The notes beneath the pieces were generated by a model that was not told the DNA's origin, did no database searches, and saw nothing but the letters and a program-made list of their open reading frames with translations. A stretch of 36,261 nt of DNA, from the NCBI GenBank assembly GCA_021792615.1, contig JAJYUJ010000025.1, forward strand, positions 1 to 36,261. The letters are read 5' to 3'. The translations under genes and the position numbers were made by a program. Source of the DNA: a bacterium. GTDB lineage: Bacteria; JAMCPX01. This document shows, piece by piece, positions 23,039-33,000 of the stretch. How positions within the stretch are numbered: position 1 is the first letter of the stretch; every line of letters starts with the position of its first letter.

Positions 23039-24067
23039 TTACGGCTGGCCGTCCGGGAACTGGGGACCTGTATATGGGAAATACTGCGGGCCTGCTGCAA
23101 TGCCCATCCACTCGGTAACCGTGTTGTCATTGGTATTCGCCACCCATACATCGCCATAAGTATCTATTGCAATACCCCCGGGATTATTGCCGACAGCAAA
23201 AGTGGCAAGTAACGTACCCGAAGAGTTGAACTCAAGAAGGGCTGCATTTGCAGCGTCAGTAACCCAGACATTACCGGCCTGGTCTATTGCTATGCCCTGA
23301 AATTGTGCACCACTGGCCGAGTACATTAATACGGGGTTATTTTGCGGACTCATCAGATACAGTCTATCGAGGTCGACAACCCATGCATTCTCGTTCTGAT
23401 CTATGGCAATATTCCCGGGACCGCCGGAAGGAAATACGAACGAATCTATTTCTGTTCCGGTAGACGCATTAACTACGTAGACAGCACCGCAGCCAGAAAG
23501 CCATACATATCCCAGACCGTCCACTGCCACGGACTCAACGCAGGTTGAACTCACTGGGGAAGTTCCATAAGACCAAGGGTACGAGCTTGACCCGATCAAT
23601 TCCGTTAACGAGCTATAGGGGGTCGCTCCACTCCCCGTGTCCCCTACCCATATATTGCCTGATCGATCAATCGCAACACCATACGGATCGTAACCCGTGG
23701 GGTATGGATTTATAGCGCCCGTTGAAGGAATTAATTGCGCAACAAATCCTCCTGCATAGTTAACGGCCCATATATTCCCGGATGCAGCGATTGCCATACC
23801 GGCATAACTTATCTGCCCTGTACTGGCTGCTGGTAAAGAATATGTTGCAAGTAAAGCGCCCCGTGAGTTGATCTGTGCAAGCCCCCCAGCCTGACCCAGC
23901 ACCCAGACATTGCCGGATGCGTCTATGGCAAGAGCATCGGGAGCAGATACACCGGCAGGTGACGTATACGCCACGGGGCCGCTGTTATTATTTGCAGGCG
24001 GGGCGCATGAACCGAAAAAGAATGCAAAAGCTGAAATACCAAAAATTACAAAGAATAGTCTTCTCAT
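23039..24067 (-). CDS. NHL-repeat beta-propeller lipoprotein
   Basis: The product has 342 residues with the start at 24067. AGGAGG lies upstream of that ATG, and an upstream in-frame start would pass through the promoter. A signal peptide ends in a lipobox-like FFGSC, so it is probably a lipoprotein. The rest is a run of NHL/Vgb-type blades with the recurring pattern P-x-x-[IV]-AID-x-x-GN-[IV]-WV, for example ALAIDASGNVWV, GVAIDRSGNIWV, NIAIDQNENAWV, GIAIDQAGNVWV and GIAIDTYGDVWV. Such propellers sit on the cell surface or in the periplasm and usually bind proteins or sugars. It resembles virginiamycin B lyase-like propellers but shows no convincing catalytic site. It is a single gene, convergent with the histidine kinase. 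Confidence 0.88.
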   Translation of the reverse strand: MRRLFFVIFGISAFAFFFGSCAPPANNNSGPVAYTSPAGVSAPDALAIDASGNVWVLGQAGGLAQINSRGALLATYSLPAASTGQISYAGMAIAASGNIWAVNYAGGFVAQLIPSTGAINPYPTGYDPYGVAIDRSGNIWVGDTGSGATPYSSLTELIGSSSYPWSYGTSPVSSTCVESVAVDGLGYVWLSGCGAVYVVNASTGTEIDSFVFPSGGPGNIAIDQNENAWVVDLDRLYLMSPQNNPVLMYSASGAQFQGIAIDQAGNVWVTDAANAALLEFNSSGTLLATFAVGNNPGGIAIDTYGDVWVANTNDNTVTEWMGIAAGPQYFPYTGPQFPDGQP

Positions 24068-24086
24068 ATACGTTCCTCCTGTTGCT

Positions 24087-24115
24087 ATTGTGAACAAAAA
24101 CAGCGGTTCTGTCAA
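24087..24115 (-). promoter_or_regulatory. Promoter of the NHL-propeller gene
   Basis: On the minus strand, TTGACA (24110-24115), a 17-base spacer and CACAAT (24087-24092) lie just before AGGAGG and the ATG at 24067. This also supports that start over the longer frame. Confidence 0.65.
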
Positions 24116-24242
24116 GATTTCTGCTTTTCGGTGACGGACCACCCGTCAGCCGGCTGCATAAACGCTTCGTGCGCTGTTCATTCTGTAAAAAATTATTGTA
24201 TTCCCGCTGCATTTCTGATTAAAAGAGATACGGAGGAATAAG

Positions 24243-25427
24243 ATGGACATGGATTTTAGTGATTTTCCGAGAATCACACGGCTTCCCTACTATGTTTTCA
24301 ATATCGTAAATGAGCTGAAAATGAAGGCACGGAGGGAAGGCGAGGACATTATCGACCTTGGTATGGGCAATCCCGATCAGCCCACACCGCATCATATCGT
24401 CGACAAGCTGATAGAGGCGGCACAGAACGGGAAAAACCACCGGTACTCCGTTTCCCGGGGTATCTACAAACTCAGGGTCGCGATATCCGACTGGTACAAG
24501 CGCAGATACGATGTTTATGTTGACCCCGAAACCGAATCGATAGTAACCCTCGGGGCAAAAGAGGGCATTGCACACCTTGTGCTCGCTATGATCGATAAAG
24601 GTGATGTTGCCATCGTACCGGGCCCGGCGTATCCCATACATCCCTACTCTGTCATTATTGCAGGGGGCGATGTGCGTGCCATACCGCTCGCGACGGACGG
24701 GACATTCTTCGAAGAGCTGGAAAAGGCAATCAAAAACAACTGGCCAAAACCCAAGCTGCTGATACTATCTTTCCCCCATAATCCGACGACTGCCGTCGTG
24801 GATCGCGATTTTTTTGCAAAGGTCGTTTCCTTTGCTAAGGAAAATAAGCTGTATGTCATCCATGACCTTGCTTACGCGGATCTTGTGTTCGACGGGTATC
24901 GTGCACCGAGCATACTCGAAATACCGGGTGCAAAAGATATCGCGGTTGAATTTTATACGCTGTCCAAAAGCTACAATATGCCGGGCTGGCGTGTGGGGTT
25001 TGCGGTGGGCAACCAGAAAATGATCTTTGCACTTTCACGGATCAAGAGCTATCTCGACTACGGTATGTTCCAGCCTATACAGATTGCTGCAATAACCGCT
25101 CTGAACGGGCCGGTTGAACCTGTCCATGATATCGCAAACCTTTACAAGAAAAGGAGGGATGCCTTGATAGACGGGCTGGACAGGATCGGCTGGCACATAG
25201 AAAAACCAAAGGCGACGATGTTCGTATGGGCGGGCATACCCGAACAATTCAAGAAGCTCGGTTCCCTCGAATTTACAAAGCTGCTCCTCAGCGAGGGCAA
25301 GGTTGCGGTGTCACCGGGCATAGGATTCGGAGATTACGGGGAGGGATATTTGAGATTCTCTCTCATTGAAAACGAGGAACGCACGCAACAGGCAATACGG
25401 GGCATAAAGAAGGTTTTACACAGATGA
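24243..25427 (+). CDS. alaC: Class I/II aminotransferase, probably AlaC-type
   Basis: The 394-residue fold-type I PLP enzyme carries the N-terminal [27 protein letters not shown], the substrate loop [17 protein letters not shown], and the PLP lysine Lys242 in [16 protein letters not shown] conserved Arg appears near the end ([14 protein letters not shown]). The pattern fits alanine/aspartate-type aminotransferases such as AlaC. Related enzymes include LL-diaminopimelate aminotransferase, so the substrate is not certain. GGAGG precedes the ATG. It overlaps hom by 4 bases and hom is followed by thrC, so it is the first gene of an aspartate-family amino acid operon and supplies amino or keto acids to it. 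Confidence 0.85.
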   Translation: MDMDFSDFPRITRLPYYVFNIVNELKMKARREGEDIIDLGMGNPDQPTPHHIVDKLIEAAQNGKNHRYSVSRGIYKLRVAISDWYKRRYDVYVDPETESIVTLGAKEGIAHLVLAMIDKGDVAIVPGPAYPIHPYSVIIAGGDVRAIPLATDGTFFEELEKAIKNNWPKPKLLILSFPHNPTTAVVDRDFFAKVVSFAKENKLYVIHDLAYADLVFDGYRAPSILEIPGAKDIAVEFYTLSKSYNMPGWRVGFAVGNQKMIFALSRIKSYLDYGMFQPIQIAAITALNGPVEPVHDIANLYKKRRDALIDGLDRIGWHIEKPKATMFVWAGIPEQFKKLGSLEFTKLLLSEGKVAVSPGIGFGDYGEGYLRFSLIENEERTQQAIRGIKKVLHR

Positions 25428-26734
25428 AAAACGGAAAAATAAAAATAGGGCTTGCTGGCTTCGGCACCATAGGTACCGGATTGGTGAGGACCCTGCAGGA
25501 AAAAAAAGGGCTTCTGAAGCAAAGGACCGGCCTGGACATAGATCTTACGAGAGTAGCAGACCTTGATCTGAAAAGGGACCGGGGAGTAAAACTTTCCTCT
25601 TCCGTCCTGACAAAAGACATCAATGCGATCCTTGACGACGGCTCCATAGATATTTTCGTCGAGCTTATGGGCGGCATCCACCCCGCACGAGAGTTCGTCC
25701 TCAAGGCGATAAAAAAGGGCAAGAGCGTGGTCACCGCCAACAAGGCACTCATCGCAAGTCATGGAGCGGAGATATTCAGGGCTGCGGATAAAAACGGTGT
25801 ATACGTAGGATTCGAGGCTTCGGTGGGCGGCGGAATACCCATTATCAACGCGCTCAGCAACAGCCTTATCGCAAACCGGTTTCTCTCCATATCCGCCATC
25901 ATAAACGGCACCTCCAATTATATCCTTTCGAAGATGACGGCACAGGGCGGTGAGTTTGAAGATGTACTCGGGGAGGCAAAAAAAAACGGCTATGCGGAGG
26001 CAGACCCTTCCCTCGATGTCGACGGTATCGATGCCGCGCATAAACTGACCATCCTGCTCGTGCTTGCCTACGGCGGCAGTGTGTCCATGAAAAATATGTA
26101 CGTCGAAGGGATACGGCATATAACACAGACCGATATAAAATTCGCAGATGAACTGGGATATGTCATAAAACAGCTCGCCGTTGCAAAGGGAGAGGGAAAT
26201 GCTGTCAGTGCGCGCGTACATCCGGCAATGGTTGCAAAAGGAACGATTATATCCATGATCAACGATGTCTACAACGGTATTCATATCATAGGAGATTCCA
26301 TAGGATCGCAATTGTTTGTGGGCAGAGGCGCGGGCATGATGCCGACTGCAAGTGCGGTCGTGAGCGATATTGTTGATATATCCAGAAAACTGAACCATCA
26401 TAACGGAACACTTTTAAGACAAAATATCTTTACAGACAAACGGGATCTGAAGATAATAGATATCGGGACGATAAGAACGCGGTATTATCTGCGGTTCACC
26501 GTACTCGACAAGCCCGGGGTACTCGCGAGCATCGCAAAGGTATTGGGCACGCAGAGTATCAGCATAGAGTCGGTGATACAGAAAGGCAAAAGCGCCGGAA
26601 ACGTCGTACCGATCGTCATTATGACGCACGCTGCCACAGAGGCCAACCTGACGAAGGCCCTCGGCATAATAGACAGATTACGGGTGGTAAAAGAAAAGAC
26701 AAGATTTATCAGAATAGAAGAAGAGGTTATATAA
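25424..26734 (+). CDS. hom: Homoserine dehydrogenase
   Basis: The 436-residue enzyme reduces aspartate semialdehyde to homoserine with NAD(P)H, at the branch point to threonine and methionine. It has a Rossmann fold at the N-terminus ([13 protein letters not shown]), the [12 protein letters not shown] and VTANKALIA segments, and the catalytic-domain pattern [11 protein letters not shown] and [12 protein letters not shown]. The lysine and acidic residues of [18 protein letters not shown] follow. A C-terminal ACT domain (from about 355: [20 protein letters not shown]) is the usual site for threonine feedback. It overlaps the aminotransferase gene by 4 bases and lies 2 bases from thrC. The length and domain order are typical. 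Confidence 0.97.
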   Translation: MKNGKIKIGLAGFGTIGTGLVRTLQEKKGLLKQRTGLDIDLTRVADLDLKRDRGVKLSSSVLTKDINAILDDGSIDIFVELMGGIHPAREFVLKAIKKGKSVVTANKALIASHGAEIFRAADKNGVYVGFEASVGGGIPIINALSNSLIANRFLSISAIINGTSNYILSKMTAQGGEFEDVLGEAKKNGYAEADPSLDVDGIDAAHKLTILLVLAYGGSVSMKNMYVEGIRHITQTDIKFADELGYVIKQLAVAKGEGNAVSARVHPAMVAKGTIISMINDVYNGIHIIGDSIGSQLFVGRGAGMMPTASAVVSDIVDISRKLNHHNGTLLRQNIFTDKRDLKIIDIGTIRTRYYLRFTVLDKPGVLASIAKVLGTQSISIESVIQKGKSAGNVVPIVIMTHAATEANLTKALGIIDRLRVVKEKTRFIRIEEEVI

Positions 26735-26736
26735 CA

Positions 26737-27798
26737 ATGACAGCTTACAGAGGCGTAATAAGAAAATACCGGCAGTTCCTCCCCGAGGTAGAGGATGAAC
26801 AGATCGTAACGATCCATGAGGGCAACACCCCTCTTATACCTGCAAAGAACCTCAGTTCTTTTATTAACCCTTCTCTCCATATTTATCTGAAGTATGAAGG
26901 CCTCAACCCCACGGGCTCATTCAAAGACAGGGGCATGACTGTTGCGGTGTCCATGGCGAAGAAACAGAATTCAAAGGCTGTTATATGCGCTTCGACCGGG
27001 AACACCTCGGCATCGGCATCGGCCTACGCTGCATCCGCAGGCATAAAGGCATACGTGATCATACCGGAAGGCAAGATAGCGCTCGGCAAACTTTCACAGG
27101 CCATCGTCCACGGGGCAGTGGTGATACAGGTAAGAGGTAATTTCGATGATGCCTTAAAACTGGTACGGGAGATCTCCCAGAAATATCCCGTAACACTGGT
27201 CAACTCCTTGAATCCCTACAGGCTTGAAGGACAGAAAACAGCGGCATTCGAGGTATGCGACCAGCTTGCAATGCCCCCCGATTACCACGTTCTTCCCGTC
27301 GGCAACGCAGGGAACATAACCGCATACTGGATGGGCTACAAGGAGTACAGGAACAAAGGGTATACGGACAAGCTGCCGGTTATGGTCGGCTTTCAGGCAG
27401 AGGGCGCTGCTCCCATCGTGAGAGGTTTCCCGGTAAAAAATCCCGAAACCATTGCAACCGCAATAAGGATCGGGAACCCGGCAAGCTGGAAAAAGGCGGA
27501 ACAGGCAAGGGATGAATCAGGCGGTCTTATCGATATGGTATCGGACAAAGAGATCCTCCACGCGTATAAGCTTGTCGCCAGTATGGAAGGAGTATTCTGC
27601 GAACCTGCATCCGCGGCATCCATTGCAGGCCTGATAAAAATGAACAGCCGGAACTATTTCAAGTCGGGATCGAACATCGTGTGCACGCTGACGGGACACG
27701 GCCTCAAAGATCCGGACACTGCGCTTAAAACATTCGAACAGCCTGTTATAACGGACCCGGATATCGATAAGGTCCTGAAGATCATCGGCTTCGCCTGA
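26737..27798 (+). CDS. thrC: Threonine synthase
   Basis: The 353-residue PLP enzyme converts O-phosphohomoserine to threonine. The PLP lysine is Lys63 in [11 protein letters not shown]. Other marks are [31 protein letters not shown], the phosphate-binding [15 protein letters not shown], and [16 protein letters not shown]. It belongs to the short bacterial and archaeal-type threonine synthases. It is the last gene of the operon; no homoserine kinase gene lies next to it, so phosphorylation of homoserine must be encoded elsewhere. The following 264 bases hold only imperfect inverted repeats and no terminator that I would call. Confidence 0.97.
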   Translation: MTAYRGVIRKYRQFLPEVEDEQIVTIHEGNTPLIPAKNLSSFINPSLHIYLKYEGLNPTGSFKDRGMTVAVSMAKKQNSKAVICASTGNTSASASAYAASAGIKAYVIIPEGKIALGKLSQAIVHGAVVIQVRGNFDDALKLVREISQKYPVTLVNSLNPYRLEGQKTAAFEVCDQLAMPPDYHVLPVGNAGNITAYWMGYKEYRNKGYTDKLPVMVGFQAEGAAPIVRGFPVKNPETIATAIRIGNPASWKKAEQARDESGGLIDMVSDKEILHAYKLVASMEGVFCEPASAASIAGLIKMNSRNYFKSGSNIVCTLTGHGLKDPDTALKTFEQPVITDPDIDKVLKIIGFA

Positions 27799-28062
27799 TC
27801 CAGAAAACGCAACAGGAAAGTCAATGAAAGCAGTGTTGCAGAACAAGGAAAGAGTTGTTCGTCTCTGCTCGCGAAACAACGCTCTTTCGAGAACCGGGAG
27901 AGCCTGCATCCTCAAACCTTTTCTCTTCCGTCGGTGAGAAGTAGTCCACGCAGAATACCGTGAAAGCATTGCAAGCAGTTCGCAAGTGTTCCGCTTCGCA
28001 TCGTCTCAAACTCTTTCCTTGCGGCGAACCAATGCACCCGGAAAATGCTTTTTTGCGGGCCG
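27799..28062. other. Intergenic stretch between convergent operons
   Basis: No gene is seen. Imperfect inverted repeats are present, for example AAAGAGTTGTT against AACAACGCTCTTT around 27850-27895. They may give an RNA hairpin, but there is no T tract, so I do not call a terminator. Confidence 0.4.
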
Positions 28063-29364
28063 TTACTGTTTCTTACGCTTGTCGATGACCCTGACTGCTT
28101 TGCCCGCACTGCGCTCGATGCCCTTGGGCTCGACGAGTTTTACCTTTGCATTCACCCCGAGGTAGTCCTTGATATCGTGCTCGATCTTTTTCTCCATGGT
28201 CTCAAGGACCTTTATTTCATCGAACGGGATCCGGTCGCTCACCTCAACCCGCACCTCGAGCGTATCGAGCGGACCGTCTTTATCGACGATAAGCTGATAA
28301 TACGGCTCTATGCCGTCGGCCCTCAGGATAACGCTCTCGATCTGCGAGGGAAACACGTTGACGCCCCGTATGATCAGCATGTCATCGGTCCTGCCGGTGA
28401 TCCTCGACATGCGCATGGTCGTCCTGCCGCATAGGCAGGGCTCGCTGTCCAGACTGGTCAGGTCCCTGGTCCTGTACCGTATCAGGGGTATTGCCTCTTT
28501 CGTGAGCGTGGTGATGACAAGCTCGCCCCGTTCTCCCGACGAAACAGGCTGGAGTTTGTCCGGATCGATGACCTCGGGCAGAAAATGATCCTCGAACACA
28601 TGGAGTCCTTTTTTTGCTTCAAGACATTCGACGGCAACACCCGGACCCATGATCTCGCTCAGGCCGTAGATATCAACTGCGTCTATGTTCAATTTCTCTT
28701 CAATCTCGGTCCTCATGCTCTCTGTCCACGGTTCTGCACCGAACACACCTGCCTTCAATTTGAGTGAGTCCATGTTCACACCCATTTCCCTCGCCACTTC
28801 TACGATATTGAGTGCGTAGGAAGGCGTGCAGGTGAGCACCGTTGTTCCGAAATCCTGCATGAGCATGACCTGCTTCTGCGTGTTGCCCCCGGACATCGGA
28901 ATGACTGCAGCGCCGAGCTTTTCAGCACCATAGTGAATACCGAGACCGCCGGTAAACAAGCCGTATCCATAGGCATTCTGGAGGATATCGCCTTTATGAA
29001 CACCTGCAGAGGCAAGCGCCCTTGCCATAAGTTCTGCCCATGTTTCTATATCACTGCGGGTGTATCCGACAACCGTGGGTTTGCCCGTTGTCCCCGAGGA
29101 TGCGTGTATTCTGACAACGTCGTCCATAGAGACGGCAAACATACCGAACGGGTAATTTTCCCTCAGGTCGCTCTTTGTCGTGAACGGTACATGCTCTATG
29201 TCTTTCAGCGTTTTTATATGATGCGGCTTCAACCCTATCTGATCAAACCGCTTCTTATAGAAAGGCACCCTGTCATAAACCCATTCGATGACCCATTTCA
29301 GCTTGTTCAGCTTGATCTCGTCAATCTGTCCTCTGGTATAACTTTCAACATCTCTCAGAATCAT
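28063..29364 (-). CDS. paaK: Phenylacetate-CoA ligase (AMP-forming)
   Basis: The 433-residue enzyme activates phenylacetate or a related arylacetate to its CoA thioester with ATP. The adenylation signature [16 protein letters not shown], the segment [25 protein letters not shown] and the hinge [20 protein letters not shown] are all present, and the length is typical. A Cys-containing CLCGR segment is shared by this family. It overlaps iorB by 4 bases and is the last gene of an iorA-iorB-paaK operon. In that setting it probably handles the arylacetates linked to the Ior reaction; indoleacetate or hydroxyphenylacetate are also possible substrates. Confidence 0.95.
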   Translation of the reverse strand: MILRDVESYTRGQIDEIKLNKLKWVIEWVYDRVPFYKKRFDQIGLKPHHIKTLKDIEHVPFTTKSDLRENYPFGMFAVSMDDVVRIHASSGTTGKPTVVGYTRSDIETWAELMARALASAGVHKGDILQNAYGYGLFTGGLGIHYGAEKLGAAVIPMSGGNTQKQVMLMQDFGTTVLTCTPSYALNIVEVAREMGVNMDSLKLKAGVFGAEPWTESMRTEIEEKLNIDAVDIYGLSEIMGPGVAVECLEAKKGLHVFEDHFLPEVIDPDKLQPVSSGERGELVITTLTKEAIPLIRYRTRDLTSLDSEPCLCGRTTMRMSRITGRTDDMLIIRGVNVFPSQIESVILRADGIEPYYQLIVDKDGPLDTLEVRVEVSDRIPFDEIKVLETMEKKIEHDIKDYLGVNAKVKLVEPKGIERSAGKAVRVIDKRKKQ

Positions 29365-29945
29365 ACAATCTCCTTTACCTGCTTTTCATAGCCATACAAA
29401 AAACTTTCTATGGCCTTGTCCGGCCTTTTGAACCTTTGCCTGATTGCCTCAAGCCATACCATTTTTTCGTACGATTGAAAACGTGCATAGATACCCAGAA
29501 GAAACACATTTATGGAGTATCCCGGATGTTCTTCGAGCATGGATACAACACCGGGCCTGTAACATTTTACTGCAGGTTTCATTTTCCTGAGCACCTCCTG
29601 AATATGTCCGGGATAACGCTTAAATCCCAAGGCAACATCAGGGGGAGGCGTGTGAAAATCCGACAGGATAACGGTACCGTTTTCCTTCAGGAAGTTAATG
29701 CCTCTCAATGCTTCCATCTCTTCGAGCGCTATAAGAAAATCAGCGGTACCCTGTTCTATGATGGGCGAGTATACCTTCTCACCGTACCTGACGAAACTCG
29801 TTACGGCACCGCCCCTTTGCGCCATGCCGTGGACATCGCTTTTTTTTACGTCATACCCTGCTGTGAGTGCGACGATCGAAATAATGTCCGTTGCGGATAC
29901 AACGCCCTGTCCTCCAACCCCTGTCACAACCGTGTTGACCGGCAT
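29361..29945 (-). CDS. iorB: Indolepyruvate:ferredoxin oxidoreductase, beta subunit
   Basis: The 194-residue protein is the gamma-type (POR/KOR-gamma) subunit of the Ior enzyme. It shows [39 protein letters not shown] and the [14 protein letters not shown] segment characteristic of IorB. With IorA it oxidises aryl pyruvates (indolepyruvate, phenylpyruvate) to arylacetyl-CoA, reducing ferredoxin. It starts one base after the iorA stop and overlaps paaK by four bases, so the three genes are translated from one message. The length is normal. No cluster-binding cysteines are expected in this subunit. Confidence 0.95.
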   Translation of the reverse strand: MPVNTVVTGVGGQGVVSATDIISIVALTAGYDVKKSDVHGMAQRGGAVTSFVRYGEKVYSPIIEQGTADFLIALEEMEALRGINFLKENGTVILSDFHTPPPDVALGFKRYPGHIQEVLRKMKPAVKCYRPGVVSMLEEHPGYSINVFLLGIYARFQSYEKMVWLEAIRQRFKRPDKAIESFLYGYEKQVKEIV

Positions 29946-29946
29946 A

Positions 29947-31746
29947 CTATTCCTCTGCCCTCACGATTGCATCGAACGAGCACACATCAGCGCATAATCC
30001 GCACCCCGTACAGCTTACCGGGTCTATGTACGCTATACCTTTTGCACGCTTCTTCCCTTCAGCTTTCACCTCTGCCGGCTCCCACCAGATAGACGGACAG
30101 TCTATGTTCAGGCAGATGGTACAGCCTGTGCACAGGTCTGTTTTTACGGTAAAGGGTTTCGGCCTGATCTTTTTAAACTCCGGCAGCAGGACACAGGGTG
30201 CTTTTGTTATAATAACCGCCGGGCCCTCGAAGGCTGCAGCCTCTTTTATGGTTTTCTCGAGCGGTTTTGTTTCATACGGGTTGACGGTCTTGATCCATTT
30301 GACGCCCAATGCGGATACGATCTGCTCGAGGGAAATGTCCGGGGAAGGATTCCCCTGTATATCGGTTCCGGAGAGCGGGTTTGCCTGGGCACCGGTCATT
30401 GCGGTGGTTCGGTTATCAAGGATCACGACCAGGATATTGCTTCTGTTGTAAACTACGTTCAACAGTGCGGTCATACCGGAATGAAGGAATGTGGAATCAC
30501 CGATCACTGCGACAGGCTTTTTACTGCCCCGGGGCATTGCTTTCTCAATACCCATCGCCTGTCCGATACCGGCACCCATATCAAGACAGGTATGAACAGC
30601 TTTCAGCGGTTCATCGAAGGCAAGGGTATAACAGCCTATGTCACCTGCTATAAATGTCCGCTGTTTGCTTAACTGATAAAAAAGCCCGCGGTGGGGACAA
30701 CCCGGACAGAGAATAGGAGGCCGCCGGATGAGATCGGGCGGTGGACTTGCGGCCGGAGACACCGGAGATGGCACTGCGCCGGTAAATTCTCTTATGCCGT
30801 CCCTGACCTTTTCGGGCGTAAGTTCGGATATTGACGGGATAAAAACCTTGCCGTGAATCGCAGCTGAAATATGGCGTATCTGCATCTCTATGTAAGGGTC
30901 GAGCTCCTCAACGACGAGTATTTTCTTGAACCTCTCTACAAATACCTTTATCAGCTGGAGAGGCAGAGGATTTGTCAATGACAGCTTGAGTATGTTTGCA
31001 CCGGGCATTACCTCTTTCACATACTGGTACGAAATACCGGACGTGATGATACCGTAATCGGTACTGCCGGATTCAACTTTGTTCAGAGAACATTGTTCAG
31101 AAAACCGGGCAAGCTTGTTCAATTTGTCCTCGAGTGACAGGCGGGCTTTGCGTGCATTCGCCGGCACCATAACATATTTTTCTATCTGTTTCCCGGGAAA
31201 GAAGGATTCTTTCGCACCCTGAGGTTCTTCAGGATAAACCACGGTCCTGGAATGCGAAATCCTCGTTGTTACCCGGAGCAGGACAGGCAGATCGAAAAGC
31301 TCGCTTATTTCAAAGGCTTTTTTTGTAAATATGCGTGCCTCTTCACTGTCCGAAGGCTCAAGCATGGGTATTTTTGCCATAAGGGCATACCAGCGGTTGT
31401 CCTGTTCGTTCTGCGAACTATGGATGCCGGGATCGTCCGCGGATACGACAACCATGCCTGCTCCGGTACCGGTGTATGCAAGCGTCATGAGAGGATCGGA
31501 TGCGACATTCAACCCGACATGCTTCATGGTCACGATAGACCGGGCACCTGCGAGGCAGGCGCCGGACGCCGTCTCCAGAGCTACTTTTTCGTTGACAGCC
31601 CAGTTTGTATAGATCCCTTCGTACCGGGCTATACTTTCCAGTATCTCCGTCGAAGGGGTCCCCGGGTATCCGGTTGCAAACCTGCAGCCGGCTTCGTAGC
31701 TGCCCCGCGCTATAGCTTCATTGCCTGATAAAAGAATGCGGTCCAT
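29947..31746 (-). CDS. iorA: Indolepyruvate:ferredoxin oxidoreductase, alpha subunit
   Basis: The 599-residue catalytic subunit has an N-terminal pyruvate-ferredoxin-oxidoreductase-type domain (LLSGNEAIARGSYEAG, FATGYPGTPSTEI). The thiamine-diphosphate domain follows, with LCPGCPHRG, GDIGCYTLAF and the GDS-N-type cofactor motif GDSTFLHSGM to VILDN. The C-terminus carries ferredoxin-like cysteines (CTGCTICLNIDCP and CTGCGLCADVC) for two [4Fe-4S] clusters. The enzyme needs an anaerobic cell. No ribosome site is seen before the ATG; the probable -10 lies six bases away, which suggests a leaderless message. The operon continues with iorB and paaK. Confidence 0.96.
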   Translation of the reverse strand: MDRILLSGNEAIARGSYEAGCRFATGYPGTPSTEILESIARYEGIYTNWAVNEKVALETASGACLAGARSIVTMKHVGLNVASDPLMTLAYTGTGAGMVVVSADDPGIHSSQNEQDNRWYALMAKIPMLEPSDSEEARIFTKKAFEISELFDLPVLLRVTTRISHSRTVVYPEEPQGAKESFFPGKQIEKYVMVPANARKARLSLEDKLNKLARFSEQCSLNKVESGSTDYGIITSGISYQYVKEVMPGANILKLSLTNPLPLQLIKVFVERFKKILVVEELDPYIEMQIRHISAAIHGKVFIPSISELTPEKVRDGIREFTGAVPSPVSPAASPPPDLIRRPPILCPGCPHRGLFYQLSKQRTFIAGDIGCYTLAFDEPLKAVHTCLDMGAGIGQAMGIEKAMPRGSKKPVAVIGDSTFLHSGMTALLNVVYNRSNILVVILDNRTTAMTGAQANPLSGTDIQGNPSPDISLEQIVSALGVKWIKTVNPYETKPLEKTIKEAAAFEGPAVIITKAPCVLLPEFKKIRPKPFTVKTDLCTGCTICLNIDCPSIWWEPAEVKAEGKKRAKGIAYIDPVSCTGCGLCADVCSFDAIVRAEE

Positions 31747-31752
31747 TTTGGT

Positions 31753-31781
31753 AGTATAAAACAGAACAATTCATTTGAAAA
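31753..31781 (-). promoter_or_regulatory. Possible iorA promoter
   Basis: On the minus strand, TTTTCA (31776-31781), a 17-base spacer and TATACT (31753-31758) lie directly before the iorA ATG. The -35 match is poor, so this is tentative. Confidence 0.4.
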
Positions 31782-31826
31782 GTACCGGGGCCTGCGACAT
31801 GAACGAGGCAGACAAATTTCCTACCA

Positions 31827-31850
31827 CTCCTTTGTGAAAGGAGGGATAGA
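31827..31850. repeat. Short palindromic dispersed repeat
   Basis: CTCCTTT GTG AAAGGAG is a perfect 7-bp hairpin followed by GGATAGAGGGG. It resembles the CCCTCC-rich palindromes at 35503-35769 and probably belongs to the same sort of intergenic repeat. The rest of 31747-31984 holds no gene that I can support. Confidence 0.5.
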
Positions 31851-31984
31851 GGGGCTTACCGGACAGGAACAAGAAAGGCAGTTCTGCCGATCGAATGAGC
31901 TCTCCCCACTCAAGCCCAGCCCGCATACCTGATTTGTATCCAAAACAACCGATGAGTTCTATGCCAAATCCAGCCACGAAACGG

Positions 31985-32998
31985 TTATATCGCCCTTCCA
32001 ATCGCTCGTGCAATCCTGTCGATTGCCTTTACCATTTGTTTGAACTCGTCCGGCTTCAGGGATTGTTCTCCGTCGCTGAGCGCCTTTTCCGGCTGCTGGT
32101 GGACTTCAACGATAATGCCGTCAGCCCCGGCCGCGATTGCAGCCATGGACATCGTTGCGACGATATCCCTTCTGCCGGTGCCGTGGCTTGGATCCACGAT
32201 AATGGGAAGATGGGTCAGTTTTTTGATAACCGGTATGGCGTTCAGGTCGAGCGTATTGCGTGTTTCTGTTTCAAAGGTCCTTATGCCTCTCTCACAGAGA
32301 ATAATTTTATCGTTTCCTTTGCTTGCTATGTATTCGGCAGACATAAGCAATTCTTTGATCGTCGCAGAGAGGCCGCGCTTCAAGAGGATAGGTTTGTTCG
32401 TGGAACCGAGTTCTTTTAACAGCGAGAAGTTCTGCATGTTCCTCGCTCCAACCTGAAATATATCCGTGTAATCGGAAATGAGATCGATATCCTTTGTATC
32501 CATAATCTCCGTTACAACAGGCATCTTCAGCAGGTGCTTTGCCTCTTTGAGGAGTTCCAGTCCTTCTTTGCCCATGCCCTGGAACGAATACGGAGATGTC
32601 CTCGGTTTGTATGCGCCCCCTCTTAAAATTGCCGCACCGGACGATTTTACGCTTTTTCCTATCGCCATAAGCATTTCCCTGCCCTCTATCGAACAAGGAC
32701 CTGCCATGATCACTATTTTTTTACCGCCTATGGAAACTCCATTGACCCTTATCAAGGTATTCTCTTTTTTGAACTCCCGGCTTACAATCTTATAAGGACT
32801 CAGGATCGGCATAACCTTCTCTACACCGGCAAATGTCGTCAGCGGTATATTTGCAAGGTTCCTTTCGTCTCCTATTGCTCCTATTATCGTGCGTTCCTTC
32901 CCCTTCGAGATATGAGGTCTTAATTTCATATCCCGTATGGTTTTCACAACGTGCTCGATGTCTTTTTTTGCTGCATCCGGCTTCATTACAATTATCAT
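31985..32998 (-). CDS. aroF: 3-deoxy-7-phosphoheptulonate (DAHP) synthase
   Basis: The 337-residue enzyme joins phosphoenolpyruvate and erythrose 4-phosphate, the first step of aromatic amino acid synthesis. The N-terminal 70 residues (MIIVMKPDAAKKDIEHVV) form the ferredoxin-like regulatory domain of the type I-beta (Thermotoga-like) class. The barrel carries AGPCSIEG, RGGAYKPRTSPYSFQG, QVGARNMQNF, LKRGLSATIKE and the metal-site segment PSHGTGRR. It lies 2 bases after the metallophosphoesterase gene, at the end of a five-gene operon. The other chorismate-pathway genes are not in the window. Confidence 0.96.
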   Translation of the reverse strand: MIIVMKPDAAKKDIEHVVKTIRDMKLRPHISKGKERTIIGAIGDERNLANIPLTTFAGVEKVMPILSPYKIVSREFKKENTLIRVNGVSIGGKKIVIMAGPCSIEGREMLMAIGKSVKSSGAAILRGGAYKPRTSPYSFQGMGKEGLELLKEAKHLLKMPVVTEIMDTKDIDLISDYTDIFQVGARNMQNFSLLKELGSTNKPILLKRGLSATIKELLMSAEYIASKGNDKIILCERGIRTFETETRNTLDLNAIPVIKKLTHLPIIVDPSHGTGRRDIVATMSMAAIAAGADGIIVEVHQQPEKALSDGEQSLKPDEFKQMVKAIDRIARAIGRAI

Positions 32999-33000
32999 GG

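Noticed and set aside
25334-26401. 355-codon minus-strand frame opposite hom
   Set aside because: It is a shadow of the homoserine dehydrogenase gene, with His/Cys/Tyr-rich nonsense composition.
31771-32013. 80-codon minus-strand frame after the aroF stop
   Set aside because: It runs through a dispersed palindrome and overlaps the end of aroF; there is no ribosome site or domain.
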